64,000 bases of DNA, from assembly GCA_958295895.1 (NCBI GenBank), contig CATQHI010000032.1, forward strand, positions 1 to 64,000, written 5' to 3'. Positions 17,259 through 25,071 of this stretch are shown here, in pieces; the first letter of the stretch is position 1, and each line of letters begins with the position of its first letter. This stretch comes from Saprospiraceae bacterium. Lineage in GTDB: Bacteria; Bacteroidota; Bacteroidia; Chitinophagales; Saprospiraceae. A model generated the notes under the pieces. The model searched no databases and had not been told where the DNA came from. It saw only the letters and a list, made by a program, of their open reading frames with translations. The translations under genes and the position numbers were made by a program.

Positions 17259-17948
17259 ATGTTTACATTGAATAAAACACAAATAGTGAGAATCCAACAC
17301 ATCACCCACACCCCCATCCACCTCACCTACCGTCTCTACGGTAGTATCCCCAATCTCCCCCTCCAGAAACTACATAGTAGCCTATGCTACAAAAAGCTAC
17401 GCCTGAAGCAACAGCTCGATCAGGCTCGGCAACGCAAAGACCGGGAAGAGATAGACCGGTACCGAAGTGCGCTGACCCATACAGAGATCGACCACTATCT
17501 TCAATACGATAACCTCCTCGACCGCCCCGTAGGGGGACCGGCCTACCTTGTGGATGAGCGCGCCAAGCGCATTGTCATAGCCTCCTGGCACCATATTGCT
17601 CACCAGCGCGGACTGCACATTTATGCGATCAGCGTCATGAGTAATCATGTGCATGTACTGTTAGAAACAGTTGATGAAGAAACCCAAGTAAATCTCCCAC
17701 AGATTCTGGAGGATCACAAAAAGTATACGGCTACTCAATTGAATAGACTCCACGGTACGAAAGGCCGCCGTGTGTGGGCGGAAAAAGAGTATTGCCGGGA
17801 GGTGCGGCGGGGTACGTTTGAGCAGGTGCTCTGGTACGTGCTCAGTAATCCGGTGAAGGCCGGACTGACGGACGAGCCGCTAAGCTGGGTAGGGAATTGG
17901 TGGAATAAGGAGGTGTACGCGAGTTTCATAGCCACTCGGGTGGCTTAA
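17259..17948 (+). CDS. REP-associated tyrosine transposase (RAYT, Y1/IS200-like)
   Basis: 229 residues of the TnpA_REP family. The HUH motif is 'SNHVHVLLE', and the C-terminal 'RRVWAEKEYCREV' plus 'LWYVLSNPVKAGL' are typical; the likely catalytic Tyr is in 'EYC'. These single-copy enzymes bind and process REP hairpins as single-stranded DNA and spread them rather than moving as an ordinary IS. The ATG at 17259 ('MFTLNKTQIVRIQHI') follows the left REP; the track start at 16935 would run back through the REP and the sigma gene. Inverted REP pairs lie on both sides, with the right one starting at the stop codon, so gene plus REPs form a REPtron. Confidence 0.85.
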   Translation: MFTLNKTQIVRIQHITHTPIHLTYRLYGSIPNLPLQKLHSSLCYKKLRLKQQLDQARQRKDREEIDRYRSALTHTEIDHYLQYDNLLDRPVGGPAYLVDERAKRIVIASWHHIAHQRGLHIYAISVMSNHVHVLLETVDEETQVNLPQILEDHKKYTATQLNRLHGTKGRRVWAEKEYCREVRRGTFEQVLWYVLSNPVKAGLTDEPLSWVGNWWNKEVYASFIATRVA

Positions 17949-17997
17949 GCGCAGCCGGAGGCTGCATTTTGCTGGCGCGGTCGGAGACCGCATTGTA
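17949..17997 (+). repeat. Right REP hairpin pair of the RAYT element
   Basis: 49 bp starting at the RAYT stop codon, inverted relative to 17178-17226. Read on the minus strand it has hairpins GCGGTC-TCC-GACCGC and GCAGCC-TCC-GGCTGC joined by GCCAGCAAAAT. Confidence 0.8.
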
Positions 17998-18001
17998 CTA
18001 C

Positions 18002-18024
18002 CGCGGTCGGAGACCGCATTGTAC
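18002..18024 (+). repeat. Extra tandem copy of the outer REP hairpin
   Basis: CGCGGTCGGAGACCGCATT plus GTAC repeats 17976-17998 exactly, offset by 26 bp. It is a duplicated REP unit between the RAYT and manC, 36 nt before the manC ATG. Confidence 0.75.
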
Positions 18025-18060
18025 GGGCAAACAATTCAGCAGACAGCCGGTACTACCACC

Positions 18061-19143
18061 ATGAACGAACATACCTACGTAGCCATAATGGCCGGTGGCG
18101 TCGGCTCCCGCTTCTGGCCCGCCAGCCGGGAAGACAAACCCAAGCAATTCCTCGATATCGCCGGCGATGGCCGCAGCCTGCTGCGCATGACCTTCGACCG
18201 CTTCCTGAAGCTCACCTCGGCCGATAAGATCTTCATCGTCACCAACGATAAGTACAAGCAACTCGTCAAGGACCACCTGCCCGAGGTCATCGACCAGCAG
18301 ATCCTCTGCGAGCCCAGCCGCAACAATACCGCCCCCTCGGTGGCCTACACCGCCTTCAAGCTGCACGGTATCGACCCCAAGGCCAACTTCGTGATCGCCC
18401 CCAGCGACGCGCTCATCGTCAACGACACCCTCTTCACCGCCAACATCAACAAGGCTTTGCGCTTCACGGCCGAGAACGACGCCCTCCTCACCCTGGGCAT
18501 CTCCCCCGACGCCCCCCACACGGGCTACGGCTACATCCAGTTCCTCGACGAGCAAACAAATACCGACGACGTCTACCGCGTCAAGCGCTTCACCGAGAAG
18601 CCCGACCTACCCACCGCTAAGAGCTTCCTCAAATCCGGCGACTACCTCTGGAATGCCGGTATTTTCATCTGGCGCGCCCGGACCATCCTCGACGCCTACG
18701 AGCAGTACGCCCCCGATATCTACGCCCTCCTTAGCCAGGGCCTCGACCGCTACAACACCGACCAGGAACAGGCCTTCATCGACGAGTTCTACCCCCAGAC
18801 ACCCAGCATCTCCGTCGACTACGCCATCATGGAGAACGCCGACAACATTTACACCATTCCCGCCCAGTTCGGCTGGTCGGACCTCGGGGCCTGGGGCGCG
18901 CTCTACCACGAGAGCAATAAGGATAAGGACGGTAACGTCCTCACCGGCCGCGTCGTCCTTGAAGATACCCACAACAGCTTCATCCGCGGCCCCAAGGACA
19001 AGCTCGTCGTCGTCGGCGGCGTAGACGATCTACTGGTCATCGATGAGGGTGATGTGCTGCTGGTCTATCCCCGTAACCGCGAGCAAGAAATTAAGGCGTT
19101 GCGGGCGCGGGTGGAGGAGCTGCATGGGGAGGGGTATGTGTAG
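18061..19143 (+). CDS. manC: Mannose-1-phosphate guanylyltransferase
   Basis: 360 residues. Makes GDP-mannose from GTP and mannose-1-phosphate, feeding GDP-fucose, exopolysaccharide and glycan synthesis in the cytoplasm. The nucleotidyltransferase signature 'GGVGSRFWPASREDKPKQF' is near the N-terminus, 'PSRNNTAPSVAYTAF' and 'FVIAPSDAL' follow, and 'FTEKPDLPTAKSFL' with 'WNAGIFIWRA' marks the sugar site. It lacks the C-terminal phosphomannose isomerase domain of the bifunctional ManC/AlgA type. The ATG at 18061 replaces the track start at 18019, which reads through a REP unit. Confidence 0.93.
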   Translation: MNEHTYVAIMAGGVGSRFWPASREDKPKQFLDIAGDGRSLLRMTFDRFLKLTSADKIFIVTNDKYKQLVKDHLPEVIDQQILCEPSRNNTAPSVAYTAFKLHGIDPKANFVIAPSDALIVNDTLFTANINKALRFTAENDALLTLGISPDAPHTGYGYIQFLDEQTNTDDVYRVKRFTEKPDLPTAKSFLKSGDYLWNAGIFIWRARTILDAYEQYAPDIYALLSQGLDRYNTDQEQAFIDEFYPQTPSISVDYAIMENADNIYTIPAQFGWSDLGAWGALYHESNKDKDGNVLTGRVVLEDTHNSFIRGPKDKLVVVGGVDDLLVIDEGDVLLVYPRNREQEIKALRARVEELHGEGYV

Positions 19144-19150
19144 TGGTGAA

Positions 19151-19582
19151 CTACCCATACCTAGCAGCAAACTGCACCACCGTAGGCCGAAACCACCAAA
19201 ACGCCCCCAGCATCAGCACCACCAGCCCCAGCGGCTCGAAGTTGTAGGTCAGTAGCGCGATCATCGTAAGCAGGAAGGTGGCACTGGTAATGATGGCCAG
19301 CCGGATGTACACCGTAGCCCGGTAGCTACTCGCCGCCCGCTCCCGGATACCCTTCTGCTTAGCCACCGTGCGTGCACGAAACTGATCGATGAACCAGGCG
19401 CCGCCTACCATACACACCGCGTAGCCCGCCACGACGTAGATGTCCGTTGCCGCATCCATAAAGTACCGCACCGGCCGTCCCCGGATCAGAAACCACACTA
19501 CGACGGCAAAGAGCAGTTGCGCCATGAGCACCGCGTAAAATGCGGTCTGCAGCTGTTGGAACCAGCGGTTACTCGATGCCAT
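19151..19582 (-). CDS. Unknown four-helix membrane protein
   Basis: 143 residues, not recognised. Four hydrophobic segments are visible: 'AFYAVLMAQLLFAVVVWFL', 'IYVVAGYAVCMVGGAWFI', 'LAIITSATFLLTMIALL' and 'LGLVVLMLGAFWWF'. The loop after the second is basic (RARTVAKQKGIRER). The start overlaps the 3' end of the POT transporter by 14 nt, so it is probably cotranscribed with it. It is convergent with manC. Confidence 0.7.
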   Translation of the reverse strand: MASSNRWFQQLQTAFYAVLMAQLLFAVVVWFLIRGRPVRYFMDAATDIYVVAGYAVCMVGGAWFIDQFRARTVAKQKGIRERAASSYRATVYIRLAIITSATFLLTMIALLTYNFEPLGLVVLMLGAFWWFRPTVVQFAARYG

Positions 19583-21413
19583 GCATCATCTTTTTCATCC
19601 AGCCGGAGATGGCGACGAAGATCAGGCCCGCCGCAATGGGCACCGCAGCGAAAATACCGAAGAAGCCACTCAGGCCGATCTGCTCAGCGATGGGATCGAT
19701 GTACGACCCCGTGAGACCAGCAGCGAAATTGGCGATGAAGTTAGCCACAAAGAAGACCCCGAACATCAGGCCAACCAGTCGTACCGGAGCTAGCTTAGAG
19801 ACGTAGCTCAGTCCTACCGGCGAGATACAGAGCTCCCCGAGGGTGTGGAATAAGTAAGCCGCGATGAGCCAGAACATGCTTACGCTAGCTGTCTTGGCCC
19901 CGTCAGGGATACTCAATGAGCCGACCGCCAGAATCGCAAAGCCGATGCCAAGCAGGATTAAACCCAGTGCAAACTTGACCGGTCCACGCCGTAAGAAGGA
20001 GATCTTGCGCTCCCAGAGATTAGCAAAGGCCGGCGCAAAGCAAATGATAAACAGACTATTGAAGATCTGGAACCAACCGGCGGGTACCTCCGGGGCTTCC
20101 TCCGTGAACTGCTCGTAAAGCATGTTACCGATCAGCATCCAGATGATGACGAAGGCCATGGCCAGTACCACATTGGATAGGGTATAGGTGCGGAAGGTGA
20201 TGCCAAAAAGCTTCAGCAGCACGTAGGTAAGTACCACCACCGGAATCACCGTAATGAGCGTATTCGCCACCCTAAAAATGCTCGCGCCATCTCCGGTCAG
20301 GGTACGCGCCGTATAGTCCCGCGCAAAGATCGTCATCGACCCCCCGGCCTGCTCGAAGGCCCACCAGAAGAAAATGATGAAGAAGCTAAATACGATGATC
20401 GACCACACCCGGTCCAGCTCCACCTTCTTCAGCGATTTATCACTCACGATCCAGCCTACGAAGGCGATCACCGAGCCCAGAATGATGGGCGGCATAAACT
20501 CCTTGCTAAAGGTCTGTAGCGCGTTGGGTTTGGCCTCGGTAAAGGTCGACAGTAGGTAATAGACCACCGCGGTGATTGCCAGCCCGATGAGCCCCCAGGT
20601 CACCGCCCGCTTGCCGTCGTCATCTCCACCCACCGAGGGCGTAAAGTCTTCCGCCCGCTCCGCCCGACTATCCAGCGTCTGCATGGAAGCATCCACCGTA
20701 AAGCCCTCGGGCTCCACGGCCTCCGCCTCGGTCACGGAGGTTTTAGCCCGGTTGCGCTCGTCAGTCTCCCGCGGCGAGAGGCCAATGTCCCCGAAGATGT
20801 CCTGCGCATACCAGAACTGCACCAGCCCGATGAACATGAATACACCCGCCAGCCCAAAGCCGTAACCATACCCGTAGTTCGGGTTCTCCCCGTAGTAGCT
20901 ACACAGCAGAATACCCAGAAAGGCCCCCGCATTGATACCCATGTAGAAGATGGTGTAGGCACCGTCCTTCCGCTCCGTATCCTTTTCGTACAACTGCCCT
21001 ACAATTGAGGAGATATTCGGCTTGAATAGTCCGTTACCCACAATCAAGAGCCCCAAACCGGTATAGAAGAGCCCCGAGGTCTCAAACGCCATCGCCGCGT
21101 GGCCCAGCGTCATGATGAATGCCCCCAGCACCACCGCCTTGCGGTACCCCAGCAGCCGGTCGGCAATGATGCCCCCGATCATGGGCGTGAAGTACACCAG
21201 CCCCGTATAGATGCCGTAAAGTGCCAGCGCATCCGCCCGGTCCCACGGCTCGTTACCAAAGGCTACGTCCACCAGGAACACCACCAGCAACACCCGCATC
21301 CCGTAATAACTAAACCGCTCCCACATCTCCGTAAAGAAGAGCACGAAAAGCCCCGGCCGGTGCCCGAAAATACTCCCCCCGTCCTCCGGGTGCCTCACTG
21401 TAGTTGCGTCCAT
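19569..21413 (-). CDS. POT/PTR2 family proton-coupled peptide transporter
   Basis: 614 residues. The POT signature is clear at the N-terminus ('FFTEMWERFSYYGMRVLLV', the ExxER(F)xYYG motif) and again in 'GNGLFKPNISSIVGQLY'. About 14 membrane segments can be counted. A hydrophilic loop at about 200-260 ('NRAKTSVTEAEAVEPEGF') is longer than in compact POT members. It imports di- and tripeptides with protons. The penicillin-acylase and small membrane genes lie upstream on the same strand, which fits an amide/peptide scavenging cluster, though cotranscription is not proven. Confidence 0.9.
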   Translation of the reverse strand: MDATTVRHPEDGGSIFGHRPGLFVLFFTEMWERFSYYGMRVLLVVFLVDVAFGNEPWDRADALALYGIYTGLVYFTPMIGGIIADRLLGYRKAVVLGAFIMTLGHAAMAFETSGLFYTGLGLLIVGNGLFKPNISSIVGQLYEKDTERKDGAYTIFYMGINAGAFLGILLCSYYGENPNYGYGYGFGLAGVFMFIGLVQFWYAQDIFGDIGLSPRETDERNRAKTSVTEAEAVEPEGFTVDASMQTLDSRAERAEDFTPSVGGDDDGKRAVTWGLIGLAITAVVYYLLSTFTEAKPNALQTFSKEFMPPIILGSVIAFVGWIVSDKSLKKVELDRVWSIIVFSFFIIFFWWAFEQAGGSMTIFARDYTARTLTGDGASIFRVANTLITVIPVVVLTYVLLKLFGITFRTYTLSNVVLAMAFVIIWMLIGNMLYEQFTEEAPEVPAGWFQIFNSLFIICFAPAFANLWERKISFLRRGPVKFALGLILLGIGFAILAVGSLSIPDGAKTASVSMFWLIAAYLFHTLGELCISPVGLSYVSKLAPVRLVGLMFGVFFVANFIANFAAGLTGSYIDPIAEQIGLSGFFGIFAAVPIAAGLIFVAISGWMKKMMHGIE

Positions 21414-21425
21414 ATCCTAATTATC

Positions 21426-21932
21426 CTATGTTTTCTTGCCGCCGGCCGGCGCTAGCCGGTCCGACTCCGTGTACCTCTTGTCCCAGCAGTCTCTGTGAAA
21501 CCTCCGTGAAACCCTCCGAGTCCTCCGTGGTGAATCCTCGGAAGCACAGCGACGAGCCCCAAGAAACAAAATTACTTCCGACCCCCCCCGCATAGCCACC
21601 CGCACCGCCGCCCCCACTAAGCCCCCTAACCCCGCCGTCACGCCCCCCCACAGGGCCGTCACCACCACCAGCACCCACCCCGTCGCCACCCCAAAGGTCA
21701 CCGCCAACCGATCCCCCAGCCGCCCCTCCGAAGCTACGTGTAAATAGCCCGCATACGCCCCCCACACCATCGCCGCCCCCAGAAAGGCAAACCAGAACCC
21801 ACCCCGCCGCCACACCGGCAGCAGAAAAGCCAGCGCCAGCGCCCCCACCGCCGGAGCGTACCAGCTCGCCCCCGTAACGAGACACAGCACGCACACCCCC
21901 ATCACCCCCAGCAGTAAGATCAGTCGGTACAT
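21426..21932 (-). CDS. Small unknown membrane protein whose end reads through a repeat
   Basis: 168 residues. About four hydrophobic segments fill residues 1-120 ('LILLLGVMGVCVLCLVTG', 'GALALAFLLPVW', 'FWFAFLGAAMVWGAYAGYL', 'GWVLVVVTALWGG'). From about residue 122 the sequence turns basic and low-complexity because it is the translation of a CACGGAG-type intergenic repeat (21491-21540). The native C-terminus was probably shorter. It starts 6 nt after the penicillin acylase stop, so it is probably cotranscribed. An overlapping reading frame (21421-21894) is its shadow. Function unknown. Confidence 0.6.
   Translation of the reverse strand: MYRLILLLGVMGVCVLCLVTGASWYAPAVGALALAFLLPVWRRGGFWFAFLGAAMVWGAYAGYLHVASEGRLGDRLAVTFGVATGWVLVVVTALWGGVTAGLGGLVGAAVRVAMRGGSEVILFLGARRCASEDSPRRTRRVSRRFHRDCWDKRYTESDRLAPAGGKKT
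21491..21540 (-). repeat. CACGGAG-type intergenic repeat
   Basis: On the minus strand it contains TTCACCACGGAGGACTCGG, then GGGTTTCACGGAGG and TTTCACAGAG: a degenerate array of CAC(A/G)GAG units 10-17 nt apart. Similar arrays occur between genes in many environmental bacteria. Here it forms the end of the preceding ORF. Confidence 0.6.
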
Positions 21933-21938
21933 CGGCCC

Positions 21939-24356
21939 CTATTCGAATACCCAGCTGCCGATCGGCTCCACTGGTTTAGTCCATCGCGTAAGCTCGTGGT
22001 AGCGGCCCTCGGCCCATTCCCCAAAGCCATTATCGTAGTAGCGGCTTCCCGGATTACCCGATGCACCCCCCGGAAGTGCGCCCCAGCCCCGCGGCTCCGC
22101 GCCTAGCTCGATGACCATCCGCCAGCTACCGCCGAAGTTATCGTCCACCACCCGCGGCGTATTGCGGCCCCCGCCAGTTGTAATCAGCGGGGAGCCGAAG
22201 CCCGGGATCTTGCCTAGGTGATCGATATGCGCATCCCGCTCCTCGGCCCAGGTGGGCGGTAGTTCCCCGTCGAGCTCGTCGAGTAACTCGTCAAACACCC
22301 GCTGGGTCAAGGTCGCCGCCGTCTCACGAAAACTGGTGGAGTCAATATCAAAAATGACATTCCCGGGTTCGTCCCGCATGAGCTCGGTCAACTTCCAGCT
22401 TTCTACCCGCAATAGGCCACTGCCCGGCGCGAACTCATCGAAGGCTAGCGCGTACAGCCGCCGCCCGAAGCGCTCGAACAGCGTAGCCCCCCGGCTCTCC
22501 CCCCCGTAGCGGTAGTCCCACTCCGACAGCAGCCGCAGCAGCCGCCGCCCGTCGGCATCCAGCTGCGTCCGGTCCAGCCGGGCGAGCAGCAGTGGGGTCA
22601 GCTCTTCGGCCTGTAGGGAGTAGTCGTCGAGCTGCAGTTCCTTCATCCTGCGCTGATTCATCGTCGGTTCCCGCTCCAGCACCCGGTTGATGTAGCGGCC
22701 GCGGTACTCGTCGAAGTAGCCAAGGTAGTAGTAGGGATAGCCCGGCCCCGTGGTCACCTGATTGGCCGAGCTCACGTAGCCCCGCGCCGGATTATAATGC
22801 ACCGGCCGCTCGTCAAAAGGGATCACCCCCTGCCAGTTGTTCCGGCTACTATCCCCCTCCCGGATAAATCTGCCCTCCCCCGGCTCCCGCAGCGGAAAAA
22901 AGCCGTTCGGACGGATCGCCACGTCCCCGTCCCGCGCCGCAAACACAAAGTTCTGCGCCGGGTCCACGTAGCCCCGCAGCGCCTCCACGTAGTCGCCGTA
23001 GTCCCGCGCCTGCATCAGCTTCAAAAATGTCATCACCGAAGTATGCGGCCGCACCGCACTACCCGGCTCGTCCTGTGCCCGCCACCGCATGGCCAGTTCC
23101 GCGTAGGGGCCCTCCGTCTCCGGCACCGGACCGAAGTACGTCCAGGGCGTCCGCACGATCCGGTCCTTTTCCCCCTTCACCCGTAGCGTATCCGTGATAA
23201 ACACGGTAGCCACCTCCCGCCCGTCGAGCCGGTAGGCGGTCCGCGCCGTATCCACCCAGTCGATGCGGTACCAGTCCGTCACGTCGTGGCCCACGTTCGT
23301 CTCCCCCCAGGCCACGTAGTCATTGAAGCCCATCATCAGCCCCGGCGCCCCGGCCAGTCCCACTCCCCGCGCACTACAGCCCGGAAAGCTGATTTGCGCC
23401 TCGTACCACACACTCGGAAAACTCAGCTGCAGGTGGGGATCGTTGGCCAGCAGCGGCGCGCGGGTGTTTGTACGGGCGGGAGCCACGGCCCAGTTGTTAC
23501 TCCCATTGTCGGGGTCGGGCGGAACAAGCGTGTACGCAGTACTATCGTCAGACAACCAAGCGGGCGGGGCCGCAGGTGCAAAGTCCATCGAAGGCAAAAA
23601 AGACAACTGACTCGTCACCCCCCGCCCATCCGGCACCACCGGACTGTTTCCGGGAAACCGCTCCGGAAACAACTCGCGAAACTGCTCCGCCGGTAGTACT
23701 GCCCGGGTACGTGTAGCTTCCGCATCCTCGTAGCGCCCGCTCAGTCCGGCCGACATCCCCTTCACCAGCAGCGCCGAGCGGTAGGGCGACCAGCGCAGGG
23801 GGGTATGGCCGAGTAGTTTGTACTCGACGGGGTAGTCTTCGGGGGCGAGCTGGTCCAGGTAGGCATTGACGCCGTCGGAGTAGGCCTGCAGTGCCGCGTA
23901 GTCTGCCGGGAAGTGTTCGCGCATCGTGTCCACGGCAAGCCGGGCCATCTGCCGAAAGCCCCGGTGTATTTGCACCATGTCGCGCTCCACCATCGACTCG
24001 CCCAGCACCTGCGCCAGCGCCCCCTCCGTGGCCCGCGTGCTGATGTCCATCTGCCACATCCGGTCGTAGGCATTGGCGTAGCCCTGTAGGAAACAGGCAC
24101 TCTCCAGGCTACCGGCGATGATGTGGGGTACGCCCCGCTCGTCGAAGTGGACCTCCCCCCGCGCCACGGGGTTATCCAGGTGAAAGCTAAGCTGCTCCGT
24201 GCGCATGCCCTCCCCGGTGTTTTGCCAGAAGCCGCGGGCGGGGTTAAAGAAGTTGCCCAGGGCGGGTAGGGGGAGGCCGGCTAGCCCTGCGACGCTACCG
24301 AGCACGAGCCAGGCGGCTAGGAGTAGGGTGGCGAGTAGGGCGGGGGTCCAGCGCAT
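21939..24356 (-). CDS. Penicillin acylase family amidohydrolase (Ntn hydrolase)
   Basis: 805 residues, typical of the penicillin amidase/acyl-homoserine-lactone acylase family. A signal anchor (ALLATLLLAAWLVLGSVAGL) is followed by the alpha subunit ('VHFDERGVPHIIAGSLESA'), a spacer, and the beta subunit beginning at 'GSNNWAVA', where autoproteolysis before Ser would expose the catalytic N-terminal nucleophile. 'ANDPHLQLSFPSVWYEA' and 'NFVFAARDGDVAIRPNGFFP' are family blocks. It cleaves amide bonds of acyl compounds in the periplasm; the natural substrate is unknown. An exact 18-bp repeat encodes 'APAAPP' in the spacer just before the cleavage site. Confidence 0.9.
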   Translation of the reverse strand: MRWTPALLATLLLAAWLVLGSVAGLAGLPLPALGNFFNPARGFWQNTGEGMRTEQLSFHLDNPVARGEVHFDERGVPHIIAGSLESACFLQGYANAYDRMWQMDISTRATEGALAQVLGESMVERDMVQIHRGFRQMARLAVDTMREHFPADYAALQAYSDGVNAYLDQLAPEDYPVEYKLLGHTPLRWSPYRSALLVKGMSAGLSGRYEDAEATRTRAVLPAEQFRELFPERFPGNSPVVPDGRGVTSQLSFLPSMDFAPAAPPAWLSDDSTAYTLVPPDPDNGSNNWAVAPARTNTRAPLLANDPHLQLSFPSVWYEAQISFPGCSARGVGLAGAPGLMMGFNDYVAWGETNVGHDVTDWYRIDWVDTARTAYRLDGREVATVFITDTLRVKGEKDRIVRTPWTYFGPVPETEGPYAELAMRWRAQDEPGSAVRPHTSVMTFLKLMQARDYGDYVEALRGYVDPAQNFVFAARDGDVAIRPNGFFPLREPGEGRFIREGDSSRNNWQGVIPFDERPVHYNPARGYVSSANQVTTGPGYPYYYLGYFDEYRGRYINRVLEREPTMNQRRMKELQLDDYSLQAEELTPLLLARLDRTQLDADGRRLLRLLSEWDYRYGGESRGATLFERFGRRLYALAFDEFAPGSGLLRVESWKLTELMRDEPGNVIFDIDSTSFRETAATLTQRVFDELLDELDGELPPTWAEERDAHIDHLGKIPGFGSPLITTGGGRNTPRVVDDNFGGSWRMVIELGAEPRGWGALPGGASGNPGSRYYDNGFGEWAEGRYHELTRWTKPVEPIGSWVFE
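23562..23579 (-). repeat. 18-bp dispersed repeat within the penicillin acylase spacer
   Basis: Exact GCACCTGCGGCCCCGCCC on the minus strand, read in frame as APAAPP in the removable spacer peptide region. Confidence 0.7.
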
Positions 24357-24393
24357 GGGGGAAGTGAATAGTCTGCGCCTAGCGGCGCGTTGG

Positions 24394-24506
24394 GTTTACC
24401 ACAGATTGAGCACAGATTAATCACAGATTTCAGCAACCATGAGGTTGTTCTGTATGGAGTACTGAGCCGCGGAGCGGTCTTAATCTGTATTAAATCTGTG
24501 GTGAAC
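24394..24506. repeat. Inverted CACAGATT repeat in a divergent intergenic region
   Basis: Arms 24394-24420 (GTTTACCACAGATTGAGCAC...) and 24480-24506 match at 23 of 27 positions when inverted, with extra CACAGATT units between them. A smaller hairpin (CCGC-GGA-GCGG) lies in the loop side near 24468. It sits between the divergent acylase and lipoprotein genes. Confidence 0.65.
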
Positions 24507-24629
24507 TTACCTTTCAGCAGCGGAGCTGCACAATCACAGTGAGGCCCAAGGTACGCGACCCACCCAACACCACCCAGCGAACCATCCCCGCCCCCCCACA
24601 TTATACTCCCTCAGCCGTTTATACCCCCG

Positions 24630-25031
24630 ATGCGTCTTCTGGTTCTCTTCTTGCTCTGCATACTTATCACCGCCTGCGACGGGGGCACCCGCGACCGCCG
24701 CGCCGCTCGTGGAGACGACTATGTCAGCGCCCCCGATCACCTCTACTTTCAGAACATCCGCAGCCGCGATTACCGGGCCGCAACCCCGGAGGAGGGTATT
24801 GTAGCCTACCACCACGACGACCTGGGCACTGGGGCCAAGCTCGTGCTGGTAGAATACTGGCTAGAGGACCGCGCCGAGCTCCAACTCGACGGTCAGGCAT
24901 TGGCCCACGACCAAGTGGCGGCGCTGCGGCAAGCGGTGCAGACGGGCAAGAGCGTGGCCTTTAGCGAGGATAAGGCCCGGGCTGCCGCACTGGAGGTGGT
25001 CGACGATTACCTGCGGCTAACGGGCGGATAA
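24630..25031 (+). CDS. Small lipoprotein of unknown function
   Basis: 133 residues with a lipoprotein signal peptide (MRLLVLFLLCILITAC; Cys16 is the likely lipidated residue). The mature part is hydrophilic and has no motif I recognise; 'PDHLYFQNIRSRDY' and 'VLVEYWLEDRAELQLDG' suggest a compact alpha/beta domain. Probably outer-membrane anchored. It lies 40 nt upstream of the TIGR02757 gene, which has its own -7 box. Confidence 0.65.
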   Translation: MRLLVLFLLCILITACDGGTRDRRAARGDDYVSAPDHLYFQNIRSRDYRAATPEEGIVAYHHDDLGTGAKLVLVEYWLEDRAELQLDGQALAHDQVAALRQAVQTGKSVAFSEDKARAAALEVVDDYLRLTGG

Positions 25032-25061
25032 CAATAGAAAACTATCTAGCCTAGGTAACGG

Positions 25062-25069
25062 TACTTTAC
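25062..25069 (+). promoter_or_regulatory. -7 box of the TIGR02757 gene
   Basis: TACTTTAC, near TAnnTTTG, ends only 2 nt before the GTG start, so transcription would begin at or inside the first codons. Confidence 0.45.
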
Positions 25070-25071
25070 CC

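Noticed and set aside
17976-18024. Short tandem repeat next to the RAYT taken as a minimal CRISPR
   Set aside because: There are only two units with a 3-nt spacer, and each is a REP hairpin, so it belongs to the RAYT element.
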